A DNA stretch of 64,000 nucleotides from Chrysopilus asiliformis (Eukaryota; Arthropoda; Insecta; Diptera; Rhagionidae): assembly GCA_964034945.1 (NCBI GenBank), contig OZ035961.1:31832184-31896183 (forward strand). The letters run 5' to 3'. The position numbers and the translations under genes were made by a program. Under the pieces are notes generated by a model. It worked only from the letters and a program-made list of their open reading frames with translations, had not been told where the DNA came from and ran no database searches. Within the stretch, counting starts at the first letter, position 1, and each line of letters begins with the position of its first letter. Below, one piece after another: positions 12,126 to 23,414 of the stretch.

Positions 12126-12348
12126 CTGTCCCGGATTTTTAAATTAAATGTTAAATATCAATGACTAGTAAAACGATCACTAAATATGCAAACAATACCC
12201 TATTTCGGCTGAGGGCATGGGCGCCCGCAGGAATTTTTCACAAAGTTTTTTTTATAGTAAAATATGTCATACAATTGGCTTTTAAATACTTTTGAAGTAG
12301 TTTAAAGATCTTCTTTTTTTAAAAAAAGCAATTCAATTTAAAAAAAAA

Positions 12349-12910
12349 ACATAACAAAAGCTATAATTGCCAATCTGGCACTCATTGGAGACCCGTATGG
12401 TGATATTCGTATCAAAATTCGAACAGTTATACCAAAATTCCAATTTGAAGTCAAACTTTCCAATAAGATTTTTTAAAATTTATTCCAATCGGATTTTGAT
12501 GTATGGGAGTTTTATGTAGAATCATATCCTAAATAACTTTTTTTCTTGGACTTTTTTGATAAGATGCACCGTTTTTGAGATATTCACAAAAAACGATTTC
12601 GTTCGTATGGGGGGTACCCCCCCTAATGGTCCATTTTTGCCCATTAACGAACTTAGCCTCGCATTTTACGAAAAACGAATCTGCGCAAAATTTCAAGTCT
12701 CTAGCTCAATCCGTGCGCCCGCAATCCGCGCCACAGACAGACGGACGGACGGACAGACGGACGGACAGACGGACGGACATGCAAAATTCAATTTTTTTTA
12801 TCATTCTAAATACACTGGTGTAATTCATTTTCGTGTGTGATGACGGGTTCTTGGCGTTACAAACGGTAAAGCAAAGTTAATATACCCTTTGGTTCCACCA
12901 TACGGGTATA
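12349..12910 (-). mobile_element. DINE-1/mini-me-like non-autonomous Helitron, copy A
   Basis: Read on the minus strand, the unit starts TTATACCCGTATGGTGG and runs through a GTTTGTAACGCC-type block, a (GTCC/GTCT)n tetranucleotide core (12736-12779), a GAGCTAGAGACTTGAAATTT block, and ends with a hairpin (ATAATTGCC/GGCA) just before AGCTTTTGTTATG. The 13-bp ACCCGTATGGTGA at 12391 is mirrored at the opposite end with one mismatch, giving subterminal inverted repeats. Known fly DINE-1 elements share this layout. It encodes no Rep/helicase. Copy B follows with no gap. Confidence 0.8.
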
Positions 12911-13502
12911 AACATAACAAAAGCTATAATTGCCAATCTGGCAATCATTGGAGACCCGTATGGTGATATTCGTATCAAAATTCGAACAGTTATACCAAAA
13001 TTCCAATTTGAAGTCAAACTTTCCAATAAGATTTTTTAAAATTTATTCCAATCGGATTTTGATGTATGGGTGTTTTATGTAGAATCACATCCTAAATAAC
13101 TTTTGTTCTTGGGCTTTTTTGATAAGATGCACCTTTTTTGAGATATTCACAAAAAACGATTTCGTTCGTATGGGGTGTACCCCCCCTAATGGTCCATTTT
13201 TGCCCATTAACGAACTTAGCCTCGCGTTTTACGAAAAACGGATATGTGCAAACTTTCAAGTCTCTAGCTCAATCCGTGCGCCCGCAATCCGCGCCACAGA
13301 CAGACGGACAGACGGACAGACCGACAGACGGACGGACGGACGGACGGACAGACGAACGGACGGACGGACATGCAAAAATTAATTATTTTTATTATTCTAA
13401 ACACACTGGTGTAATTCATTTTTTTGTGCGATGACGGGATCTTGGTGTTACAAACGGTAAGGCAAAGTTAATATACCCTTTGGTTTCACCATACGGGTAT
13501 AA
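12911..13502 (-). mobile_element. DINE-1/mini-me-like non-autonomous Helitron, copy B, in tandem with A
   Basis: Starts directly at the end of copy A in the same orientation, so the two form a head-to-tail dimer with a shared TATAAACATAAC junction. It has the same hairpin, subterminal repeats and blocks. Its tetranucleotide core (about 13297-13370) is longer and mixes GACA, GACG, GACC and GAAC units. The flanking halves are very similar to A. Confidence 0.8.
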
Positions 13503-13565
13503 TCACCGGGTAACAAAGATTCATCGTGCTTCGAAAAAATCAAATTTTCACCCCTAAAGAACCAC

Positions 13566-13810
13566 TGCAACAAAGCTGACCCCGCTAAAAGTTGAAAGTT
13601 TATTCACTCTCGCGTTGCGTCGCTTTAGCGCGTGCTAATTAACGCAGCATTGTGAGCGGTTCCATAAGAATGCACTATGTTCAACCTCCGACGCAACACG
13701 CGACGCTCTCACTGTCATTTCAGCTTTATTCAAGGAATTTAAAAACGAATAATTATTTAAGCATTATAAAAAACCTAATTTTTTTTTCCAAATCCTGTAT
13801 GGGGCACGGT
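13566..13810 (+). repeat. Dispersed repeat block Y, copy 1
   Basis: Contains CGTCGCTTTAGC, AACGCAGCATTGTGAGC, CACTATGTTCAAC and ATTATAAAAAACC in the same order as the minus strand of 39895-40120. The two copies are about 26 kb apart in opposite orientation. The GC-richer inner part has CGACGC-type motifs on both sides that look like subterminal inverted repeats of an old DNA element. Class unknown. Confidence 0.65.
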
Positions 13811-13839
13811 CCGCCTTGCTCTTATGTGCGGGCGCTTAT

Positions 13840-14160
13840 GGCTGGAGGTTGCTGTAAATTTCATTTTTTCCACCTGCGGCGCATTTTTTCAACGATTTTT
13901 CACAAATGGCGCATGCATTTCAACAGATTTGGGGAGCTACACTTTTGTCTTGATTGCTATTTTTATAATTTCCGCTACCATTATTTATGAAATGTTAAGA
14001 GCACTTATTTTACGCTTGGGACTGTGCAGCTCATAATTTTATTCACGGCGCTGCATTCTGTTTAAAAATTTCGTCCGCGGCGCACATTTCTTACATCTTT
14101 TTCTTCGACTTTTATTCAAGTCATTTCTTATTTCCCATTTAAAATTTGTTGTTTCGTTCC
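13840..14160 (+). repeat. Dispersed repeat block X, copy 2
   Basis: Aligns by eye with 8093-8341 through GCGGCGCATTTTT, GCTTGGGACTGTG, GCATTCTGT and TTAAAATTTGTTG. A 70-112-codon open frame here is a by-product of the repeat, with no recognisable domain. Confidence 0.55.
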
Positions 14161-16160
14161 TTTTGGAATAGGTTAGCATAAGTGAAAATAACTAAAATTT
14201 GATATTTTGTAGCGAAAATTGAATATTCATATAAATTTAAAATAGACATTCTTTAAATGGGATTTTTTTTATACAGACCACCGAGTTGCAATTGCATGAG
14301 CGCTTTTAATTCTGCATATTCATTTTTCTTCATAAATATTTATGTATAGACCACCCTCAATTTACATAATAACTATAATTCACCTACAAATTTTACATAA
14401 AAGAAATCTAAAAACAATATATGTTTTTTTTAAATTTATTTTGATGAATGACGTTTTTAGATATACACAAGACTCTCTTTTAAATGAAATTCGTTAAGAA
14501 CTACTAAGACTATATTGCGTGACATTGCAATCCTCGTAAATAACGAACAATTATTTATTAAAATTCACCTCAATTAAAAGTTTGAATAATATAATTCGTG
14601 CAAAGAGAAATGATCAAAGCGAAAAATTCATTTTAATGGCATATAAATTACAATGTAGAGGGAACTGGAAAGGGTGAAAAGGTAATGACGACTAAATGCT
14701 GTTTAAAAATTAAAATATTGTGAACGCGAAGATTAAAGTCATCAGGTTTGAATTTTGATGTTCTTCAATTTGTTATGGATCTACGAGACTATAGAGTGTT
14801 TTCCGCAAGAAGGCTGCCAAATTGTTCCTATTTTTCATAAATGTGAAGGAAAACTTCAAGGATACGGATAAGAGGAAGCCGACCTTGTGAGCTTAAGGAC
14901 GCAGACCTTTTACGTGTATATGTCGGTGCTAAAAAATATATACATATTTATCTGTATTAGTTTAGCATAAAAAAGTTTTCTGCACCACCAGAACTTGGCG
15001 GCGATGTAAGTACTAAAATATTCACTTGTCTTGAATGAAATTTTCTCTAATAAGAAGAAGACAGTAAGAGAAGAAACCTTGAAAAGAATTTTTCCGTGTG
15101 GTGCAGAGGGTGGGAGACAATTTCATATTCATCTCCTTCGCAGGACTCGCCGTCAAAGAAGTTCTGAACTTTGGCCTAATGTAACCAAAGTAATTGCCTT
15201 AAGATGATAAAAACCATAGGCACTGGTCGTGAGTTGTTACCGTCGCGTCGTGGCCGTGGATTGTTATTTCATACAGAGAATAAAAATATAATGTCGTGTT
15301 TCTGCATTAGAATCAGGATATAGGCGTTGGCACACGAGTGAGCAGGATTAAAAAAAAAATCTTTCACGTGAAGCGATGAGGCGAATTCACACTTGGAACA
15401 CTGAAGATTTTCTGAGTCTATTGTGAGTTGGGGTGGTTGGTAGGTGGTGAGGCCACTTTGTGGTAACTTTTGAAAAGATTTTTGTTTCATATCCTGGTCC
15501 TCGGTAAGCCGCACCACGTCCCGTGACGTTGCATGTCATACCAATCCAATGGGAGCGAAACACCCTCTTATAATGCGTTATATCAATAATTCAGTTCATA
15601 CAACTTGGAATTTGTTGTGACTTTATTCGTAGTGACGTCAATATCAATAAATGTTAAGCAAATCGATGGGGCTGAAGAACTTCGCGTCAATAATTTAGTG
15701 ACACGAACTTTAATAATTTATAGAACGGGTATAGGCTATAAAAGGCAACTCGATGGCATATAAGAGGTCCTGATCTTATTTTTTCTGCTAGCTGAAGTAT
15801 TAATAAAAATAGACAGGAGCCGAACGGGGTGGGTGGTAAAGATATAACCATATTCGCTGATATTATGACTTTGCCTTTTGTTTCCTTATATTGAAAGGAA
15901 ACTTTTTCTCTTACTATAGACCAGGTGTGCATATGTTAGACTTAATAAACTATACGACATATTGAAAAGACATTTTAGTTATTTTTCATACATTCATTTT
16001 AGGTTAAAATTAATCGGACATATCAAGTTTCAAAAAGATTTCGATTATATTCCAGCCCTATATTCGTCGGCGTTTGACATCGCCCTAAAAAAGCTTGAGA
16101 CAAAATCTTTCCGGCGGTTCAAGAGATAACAAAGAAGGTGTTGTTGAGGCGATATGGGGT
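14161..16160. other. Non-coding AT-rich interval
   Basis: No feature is supportable. Short open frames (for example 15269-15517 and 15687-15932, minus strand) show no domain or context suggesting a gene. Confidence 0.5.
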
Positions 16161-16164
16161 GAGT

Positions 16165-16310
16165 TTTTGACGTCTATTTCATATGAAGGATAATTTTTTA
16201 CATGTCACTTGCAGGTCAATCGAAAACACCAGGTTTTAATGAAAAAATAAGAAACCCGTTGCGCTGATATTTCTAAAATTGTTATTTTTTTTTTTAAATA
16301 TCGTAAAATT
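16165..16310 (+). repeat. Dispersed repeat block Z, copy 1
   Basis: Shares GTCTATTTCATA, TTGCAGGTCAATC, TTTTAATGAAAAAA and ATTTCTAAAAT in order with 63480-63605, in the same orientation. Old and low-complexity in parts; class unknown. Confidence 0.5.
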
Positions 16311-16348
16311 TGCCTTACTCGGCCAATATTTTGTTTCAATATTTTTTA

Positions 16349-16495
16349 GGGATGGCAAACGAAAAACAAAAATGTAACGTTATACATTTCGTTATGTAAC
16401 GAAATTCAAATTTTATTTTCTTACGTTATTTCGTTTTGTAATGATAAAAAATTTCATTTCGTTACGTTATAACGTTATTATTTCGTTACACATTG
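16349..16495 (+). mobile_element. hAT-like terminus with repeated GTTACGTAACGAAAT motifs
   Basis: Begins AGGGATGGCAAACG, a common hAT end, followed by many overlapping GTTATAACGT and TTCGTTAC motifs. The same material ends the hAT-type element at 46292-47948 (read on the minus strand there). A matching right end was not found here, so I treat it as a truncated copy. Homology may continue to about 17065 through the TCTGGAGATACCAAAAAGAAA segment shared with 46600. Confidence 0.55.
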
Positions 16496-16712
16496 TATTG
16501 AAACTGAAAACTTAGAAAAATCTCACTTTAATAATAGATCATTTATCATAAAGTAGTTCAGTTCAATTTCCATAAAAATAAATTCTATAAAAACATTAAT
16601 AAAACTTAACAAAAAGTAAATACAACAAAAAAAAAACTAAAATATTTATTCTAAAGTTAAAAAATCAATAAAAAACTTCAAAGAAAAAAAATCGTGCAAA
16701 AGTTTTGTTCAT

Positions 16713-16904
16713 TTAACACGTTGGCTGCCATTATAACTGCAAAATTAGGACCAATAATAAAGTCGCGAGTAGTCAAAAATGATTTTTAGGCACAAAGAAA
16801 CAAAAAATAACAAAAAAAGTTGGCCTCAGGTGACCAAAATCGTGAAAAGACGTTGGCACTGCACGATTAAAATCCTGAAAAGGCTTTGGCAGCCAACGTG
16901 TTAA
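16713..16904. mobile_element. TTAA-flanked piggyBac-type MITE (element 16717-16900)
   Basis: A 184-bp element with terminal inverted repeats CACGTTGGCTGCC and its complement, bounded on both sides by TTAA (16713-16716 and 16901-16904). TTAA duplication is the hallmark of piggyBac insertion. No coding capacity. Confidence 0.8.
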
Positions 16905-17136
16905 AAAAAATGCTCATTAAAAAACAAAAACGACATTTTTTGGGTCAATATAAAATATATTGAATTTTATGCTGTTTTGATTCTGAGTCGGACTTTGCAT
17001 TCGCCAGATTCATTTTACTTCTGGAGATACCAAAAAGAAAATATTTTTGGTGCCAAAAAAGTTCCTTAACACGTTCACTACCAAATCGATTTTCTTGTGT
17101 GTACGCTATTTGCCAACATTTTTTTTTTTAAATAAA

Positions 17137-17363
17137 TTAACACGTTTGTGACATCGTGTACCACTGGTGGTACATGTACAGTTTTTTAAAACTGCGCGAG
17201 TAAATAGTGCGGTAATTTTTTTGTGGAAGTAATATAAAAACACGCACCGTGTACCACCGATGGTGCACAACCGCCAGAAAACAAATCGCTAGTGTACCAC
17301 CCGTGGTACACGATGTCCAAATGTAAAAAAAATTTGAAAAAGCAAATGTCACGAACGTGTTAA
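17137..17363. mobile_element. TTAA-flanked MITE with three GTACCAC palindromes (element 17141-17359)
   Basis: A 219-bp element bounded by TTAA at 17137-17140 and 17360-17363, with ends CACGTTTGTGACAT and the complement of CACGTTCGTGACAT. Inside are three related palindromes of the form GTACCAC-nn-GTGGTAC (near 17158, 17251 and 17293). A piggyBac-type origin is inferred from TTAA. The palindromes could be protein-binding sites, though that is speculation. A lone similar end, TTAACACGTTCACTACC, lies upstream at about 17067. Confidence 0.8.
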
Positions 17364-19688
17364 AACGTGGGATTTTGTGTGCTTGTTATATACAAACTTT
17401 CAGGCAAATATAAGATCCTTCGGCCCACTTTTTCTGACAAGTCGCTGTCTATAAAATACGCCACGCTCATTTACGGTTTTTCGGAACCCCTTCCCCCTCG
17501 TCAGGCTTTTTTGTGTTTTCTGTGTGAAAGTTAATATTGCAGTCATATTCTTGCAAACCCTCTACCCCTAAATATGTGACACATGTTAAAGTACCCTCTA
17601 ATAAAAAAAAACCCTCCTAAAGCCAAACATACGTATTCAATTATCATTGATAGAGATTTAGATGAATTGATTTATATTTCATTATGTGGAAAGACAGAGA
17701 TTATAATTTTATCGATAAATTTTCAAATGATTAGTTATTAACGATTATTATCTACGAACACATTAATTTCAATATTTGATTTCATATGTATTTGCAATTT
17801 AATTGAATGTTTGTGATAATTTATTCGCGAGTCACAATACAAATTCCATTGAATTTATTGAAGCATATGTATTCAAAAATTTAATCCTGATTATATTGAT
17901 TAGAAATACAACTTTATATGTAAACATTGATAGCAACTAAAATGAAAAAAAAATCGTTGAAAAGTCCTTTCATGTGTAAAATAATTTTCTCCAGAAATCA
18001 AACTCATACAGATGTGTAAATCAATGTAATCACGAATATTTATATATAGATATATATATTTAAAAGAGGCAACAACAAAAACCCCTTTTAGTAATCATAA
18101 AATAGCGAACTGCATCAATGGCGTATGTAATGTTTCCTTTCCAAATGAAAGCTTCAGATTGCTCCCAAATGAATTCCAATCACGAACGACATGAAGAAAA
18201 TGCGTGAAAAAACACATCGCTCTCTACAAAACTTTATTCATGTGCTCGATTCGAACTCATCCACGTCTTCTACCCGTGCCACCCCTTAATCAGGTTATTC
18301 ATGCATAAAAGTATAAAGTTAAGTGTACTTGGAATACTCACGAACCTCCATAAGCCAACATTCCCTAAAAAACGCGTATACTCACTCGGCCCAGAGCTCA
18401 GCCCAACCAACCTCCCTCCCGCATCTGACATTTTGAAAAACATCAGCAATGTAAGAATTTTCGCAACCCTCTTCGATCGATTTTCACGATATGTCGCCGC
18501 TGTTAAGTTTACGTGCTCAGTCTGTTTTTCAAATAATGTATTACGGTACGAGCATTATCCTATATATATATATATATTTTAACAACATTATGTATATTTG
18601 TACGTTTTTAACAAATCTTTACAAAACATATATCACTTGATGTACACATATTTAGATATTTACATAGATAAAAGTTAGTATGAAGCTACTAAGCTTTAAC
18701 ACCATTTCGTATATTTTTTTATTTTTGTAGATTCCTTTTTTCCGAATATATATTATTACTTATATATTCGTATATACGGGCAAAGTGTTTCTTGTACTTT
18801 TTGAGATTTTTCAAAGTTGTTTCGCTGCTCGTTTCCGAAATAATTTTTTTCGTGTCTTCACGTAGACTTCTGGCTATACAGAAGTTGACTATCGTAGAAA
18901 AAGTGTTGAATCCCTAAGAAATTGCTATCTGCTTGAGTTCACACAACAAAAATATTTGAAAATAGAAGAAAAGTTGAGCGAGATAAAAAAAAATAGAAAC
19001 GTAAAGCTGGAAAATGGAAAAATCGGAATAAGGAGCGGAGGTCTTTTCAAAAAGGCACATGCAAATGGTATAAATTCGAAATTAATGCGATACAATAAGT
19101 AAGTCTACTAAAAAGATGTAAATTACATGTGCAACATAACTGAAATGCACGAAACACGTAGGTTGTTATGTGTGAAATATCGTTTGCATGCGAATGAGTT
19201 GCAATTAATTCTAAGTATTTTTTAATGAAATCCACAAAGTAAAATATGAAGACCATGTCAAGGGGCTGTGTTCGTGATTGAAAATTTTTTCGTCTTTCTA
19301 GATTCGTTTTCTTCAATTTTTCAAACTGTTTTTTTTTATGTTTTGCAAGGTATTGCAGTAGCATAGGAACATATTTTTATATTCCACAAGCTTTTGTGCA
19401 CGACTTTCAAATGCAGATATTTGATTTGTTTTGCCAAAGAAAAGTAAAAAAAACCCTCTTTTCAGTATTTTGAACACGGTTGGTATTTTTGGGTATTCGG
19501 TCTAATTGGAAGAATATGGCGATAAAAAGCACTATTGTCGCAAATAATTCAGGCCCACACTCAATTTGTGCCCACTCGAAATTCGAGTCTTTTGGGATCT
19601 CTGGTTGTGAATCTGGGAATGGTTTGGCTGAATCAGCTCTAGAGCAACGAAGGGTGATCCAAAAATACAAAAAAAAACATTACAAATA
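17364..19688. other. Non-coding AT-rich interval with (TA)n tract
   Basis: No gene or defined element. A pure (TA)n microsatellite lies at about 18560-18577, and another TA-rich tract near 18040-18062. Open frames are short and lack domains. Confidence 0.5.
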
Positions 19689-19748
19689 CGGCAACTGATA
19701 CAGCCAAACTATTGCCAGAATCGAAATCAACGACTCCAAATTACCTAA
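19689..19748 (+). repeat. Recurring ~55-bp motif (CAGCCAAAC...CGAC...AAATTACC), occurrence 1
   Basis: Reads ACAGCCAAACTATTGCCAGA then GAATCAACGAC and AAATTACCTAAA. Related sequences occur at about 40375, 40531 and 46683. Their spacing and shared order imply one degenerate repeat family. No function is inferred. Confidence 0.55.
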
Positions 19749-20276
19749 AAAAAGATACTCTTATATCTCTTAGGTATATAAAAAGATAAATATGGTTTTG
19801 TCGGCCTATGTAATCAATATATTTGTATGAAGTACTGGTGATCTAATTGAAGTATAATGTACGGTAAACATATGGTGAAAAAACCGAAGCGTAACTATTG
19901 TGTGCGAGACCCCGCAATGCGGGGGGCCTTGTAAAAAAAATACAAGAGAAAAATTACAATTCGCAGATGGCAAGCGTTATATATACGGGAACCTGCATCA
20001 AGGTATAGTGAAGTAACATATAGACAAAAAAATCAATTATCAAAAAAAGGATTTTTGTGTGAAAAACAACATAATATCGCTCATTAAATGAGCAAGTTTG
20101 AGTTAGTGGTGCAGAATGACTCGTTTTGACTTATTCTTTCATTTGACAAAACATCTTAGCTCTACAAGAAATACTCGCTATGGGAGCGTATTAGTAACAT
20201 GTTTGAACAGTTGTAACATGTTATGACACTGTTGTAAATGAGCTATATATTAATTCATATAAAAAGTGAATTAACG

Positions 20277-21442
20277 TAGGGGAGAGCGGGGCCGAAAGTT
20301 CCGGTGGTAAGTTGTTCCGATCGAAATTGCGCCAATATGAAAAGAGATAGGTATAGTGAAGTAGTGAAGTATACGTTTTAAAAACGTCATGTGATGTCAA
20401 GTAACTGTGCATCTTTGGCAGCTAGTTTAGTACCCACCACAACGTTGAGGGGGTGGCTCTGGTGAGTGAGGTGCTTATACGTCACGGAAGTAAATATTTT
20501 CGTCTTCGCATGTTTTGGTCTTTTGTGATAATTATTGAAGCTACCACTATTGTGAAGTATTTTATAATAAATAATGAAAGTCATAAAACGTTGTGTAATG
20601 TGGTAGGGGCTTGTGTTATCATGCAAAGACAAAACTTTACATTGACATAATTTGGAAAAAATTGGGCTAATTGATCCGTTTCTTTGGGGCTAGTTGTGAC
20701 TAGGAAAAACAGAGCCCATAGTATTTCTTCTCACTATTTACACATGACAGTGTTGAAACCAAAAAAAAAATAGTAGCCCAGAAGGCGCAAAACAAGTAGG
20801 AGCCATCGTTTCAGCAGAGCGTGGAACTTTAGTACCAATTGCCTTTCAGATACCTCTTCAAATGGGTCGCCTAACTAATGAAATCTGAATTTACCTGGCT
20901 TTTTTGATATTATTCAGTCATAATATTCTGAATTTTAATAAAAGACTGTAAAATCAAATAATAGCATTAGATGCTATGAAAAGAATAATATTTTATTTAA
21001 AGTTATTTGAATTCTATTTAAGTTTTTAAAATTTGGTTTAAGTCTTTTAATATAAGCTTGTTTTTTCTACATTTTTGAAGACTGTTTGCTTTAGTTGATT
21101 TTTATAACTAAAATGTACGAAATCAATAAAATAAATGGAGTTTTTTCAATTAAAAAAAATTGTACATTTCCTTTTAATATAGCTACATGTTTAGTATGAA
21201 CAATTTGCCCCAGCAGTAGAACAATTGACCCCAAATTGGGGCAAATTGTGCCTTTCCGACTTGCTTCACCAAAATGGTTGTGTACTAAAAAATAATAAAA
21301 ATAAGGCCAAAATGACTTTAAATCCATAAACTATAGACCTTATAGTCTTATTATTTCCACAAGTCAATTTGATTGCATTATGTTATATCGGTGTATTTTA
21401 CAAGTTTTTCAAAATCGGAACTATCGGTCCCGCTCTCCCCTA
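20277..21442. mobile_element. TA-flanked TIR element with GGGGAGAGCGGG ends (element 20279-21440)
   Basis: The left end GGGGAGAGCGGGGCCGAAAG pairs with the right end, which on the minus strand reads GGGGAGAGCGGGACCGATAG. TA lies outside both ends (20277-20278 and 21441-21442), suggesting Tc1/mariner-type insertion. The 1.16-kb interior repeats short GGGGCAAATTG-type motifs near 21210-21250. No transposase is recognisable. The G-rich ends resemble those of the element at 2163-3095. Confidence 0.75.
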
Positions 21443-23400
21443 TAGTGAATTAGCTTATAGACAAAAAATGAAAAAAAAATGTTTTTTTGCCAGCAAAGAG
21501 CTCGAAATTTTTCATGGATACCTACAATATTATCTACGCTTCGGTGAAGAAAGTAAAAAAAACAATACCAAATGTTTGAAATTTTTTTTTTTTTTGGAAA
21601 GTCACAAAAATTTCTTAGTTTGTTATGACCACAGGGGAGTACACAAATAAGGAGGGTCCTTAGTGCAAGGATGTAGGCAACAAGGGGGGCTTAGCTCGCC
21701 GGATGTGGGGGGGGGGTTCTTTCCAAACACTAAGGATATTTGCGGCCATGACAAAATTTTGCCTACAAACAACACAACGGGATGGTGAAAGGATTGAAGG
21801 ATAAGGAAGGGATGAAATTTTGAAACTGAATCAAATCAGCAACGTTCACTTGATTCTCATCTATATTCCAGTCTCAAGTAATCCTGGAAAAACCAGGCTT
21901 TCCGAAAAATCTCTTTCTCATCTCTCCTCGTCTCCAGCCACCCATAAATAAAAAGCTCAACAAATCATTTTTACCCTTTTAATAAATATATTTGAAAACA
22001 AGGACGCAATATTCAATATAAAAATGTCCAAAAAGTATAGCGCAATTGCTTTAATTGTGGAAATAGTTTTAATCTAAGTATAATAAATTAATAACCTAGG
22101 TATAAATATGTATATTAGAAATAATTAGCATGCAATCTAATTAAGAAATATCTTATTATAACCTATCATTATATTATACGTGTACGAAAAACTATCGAAC
22201 AACATTAGCGAAAAATAAAATTTAGTCACAATGACCTTCGCCACATTTAATTATTCTGAATTGAATTACACTGAAATTTAACATGTAGGGGGGGATTTAT
22301 GTGCACAATAGGGCCCTTTGCTCGCAGAAACCACCTATCTTCGAAAATCTTTAAAAAAAAGATGTGGGTCTGGTCAACACATGAATTTACCATAAACTTT
22401 GAAATAATTTAAGTACTAGTAATTTAAGTTAAATATAATATCAGCTGCTAGATGAAATTCTTCCAGATAAGCGAAGTAATCAACGTCCGAGTAAAAATAT
22501 CGACGTAAAATTTAGCGAGAAGAAAATTAAACGTAGTTGAAATCAATAATCGACGAACAATTAAATGTGATTTCCAAATACTAGTCGACGAAACATATAA
22601 ATGTGATTTAAAAACTATGTTTTAATTTAACTAGTTGTATAATTTATAGCCGGGAAAGGGGCACACGTGTCTTCCGTTCTAACCTCAATACCACGAGGAT
22701 TCCACACTACCTACTTAAAAGAAATTTTCACTATTCACTAAAATATTTGATTAAATCTAATCTTACTTGACGATACGTTTATTAACTTTTGTTGCCTGGC
22801 TACAAAACTTGTTCGAATCTATCGACGTTTTTTGAAGAACGTGCTGGAGATCCGCTCATATGCTTTCGGCCCCAAAGAAAATTCTGGGTATTTGAAGAGG
22901 AAATTTGCCTGCTTCATCCGCCAAATGGTGATCATTCCGCCCTTCGAATTTGTGGTATTTTATTCTTCGAATTTATTCCAGACCAGCAGCATGTAACCCT
23001 GAGAATATTAGCCTATGATTTTTTGTCCTAACCAAAATTTAATTCACCTTACCCTTTCCCGATAATGATCCATTTTAGTTCCTAACCACTACTTATTCTT
23101 AATATTCGATGTTGGAAAACATCGTTAAATAACTCCACTAAACTTAAAACTTTAAACGCAGCAAAATGCTGCTGAAGTAACCAGAACGAAAATGTGCAGT
23201 CTTTCTACTTGCTGCTAAATGAAAATGGACAGGAAGTGGAAGAAAGTTCCACGTCGCAAAGAGGAGATTAAACACCCCCATATTAATCTAGTACAAAACT
23301 AACTATCTCATGAATTATTTTCCAAGAAAAGTTAGAGTACTTTTTACGGTAATAACATAAAAAAATTATTGACAAAAATTAATGAAAGTGATCGACGATT
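21443..23400. other. Non-coding interval with G-rich run
   Basis: No gene recognised. A GGGGGGGGGG run sits near 21707-21716. An 80-codon plus-strand frame at 22789-23031 is the least AT-rich frame here, but I recognise no domain, and its start and context are unremarkable. Confidence 0.45.
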
Positions 23401-23414
23401 TAAAAGACTATCAG

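Noticed and set aside
12720..12780. CRISPR-like array in the regularly spaced GACGGACA units
   Set aside because: Units are 4-8 bp with no spacers; this is a microsatellite in a eukaryotic transposon.
22789..23031. 80-codon frame considered as a retrotransposon or host exon
   Set aside because: No reverse transcriptase, integrase, Gag or other motif seen, and no LTR pair nearby.
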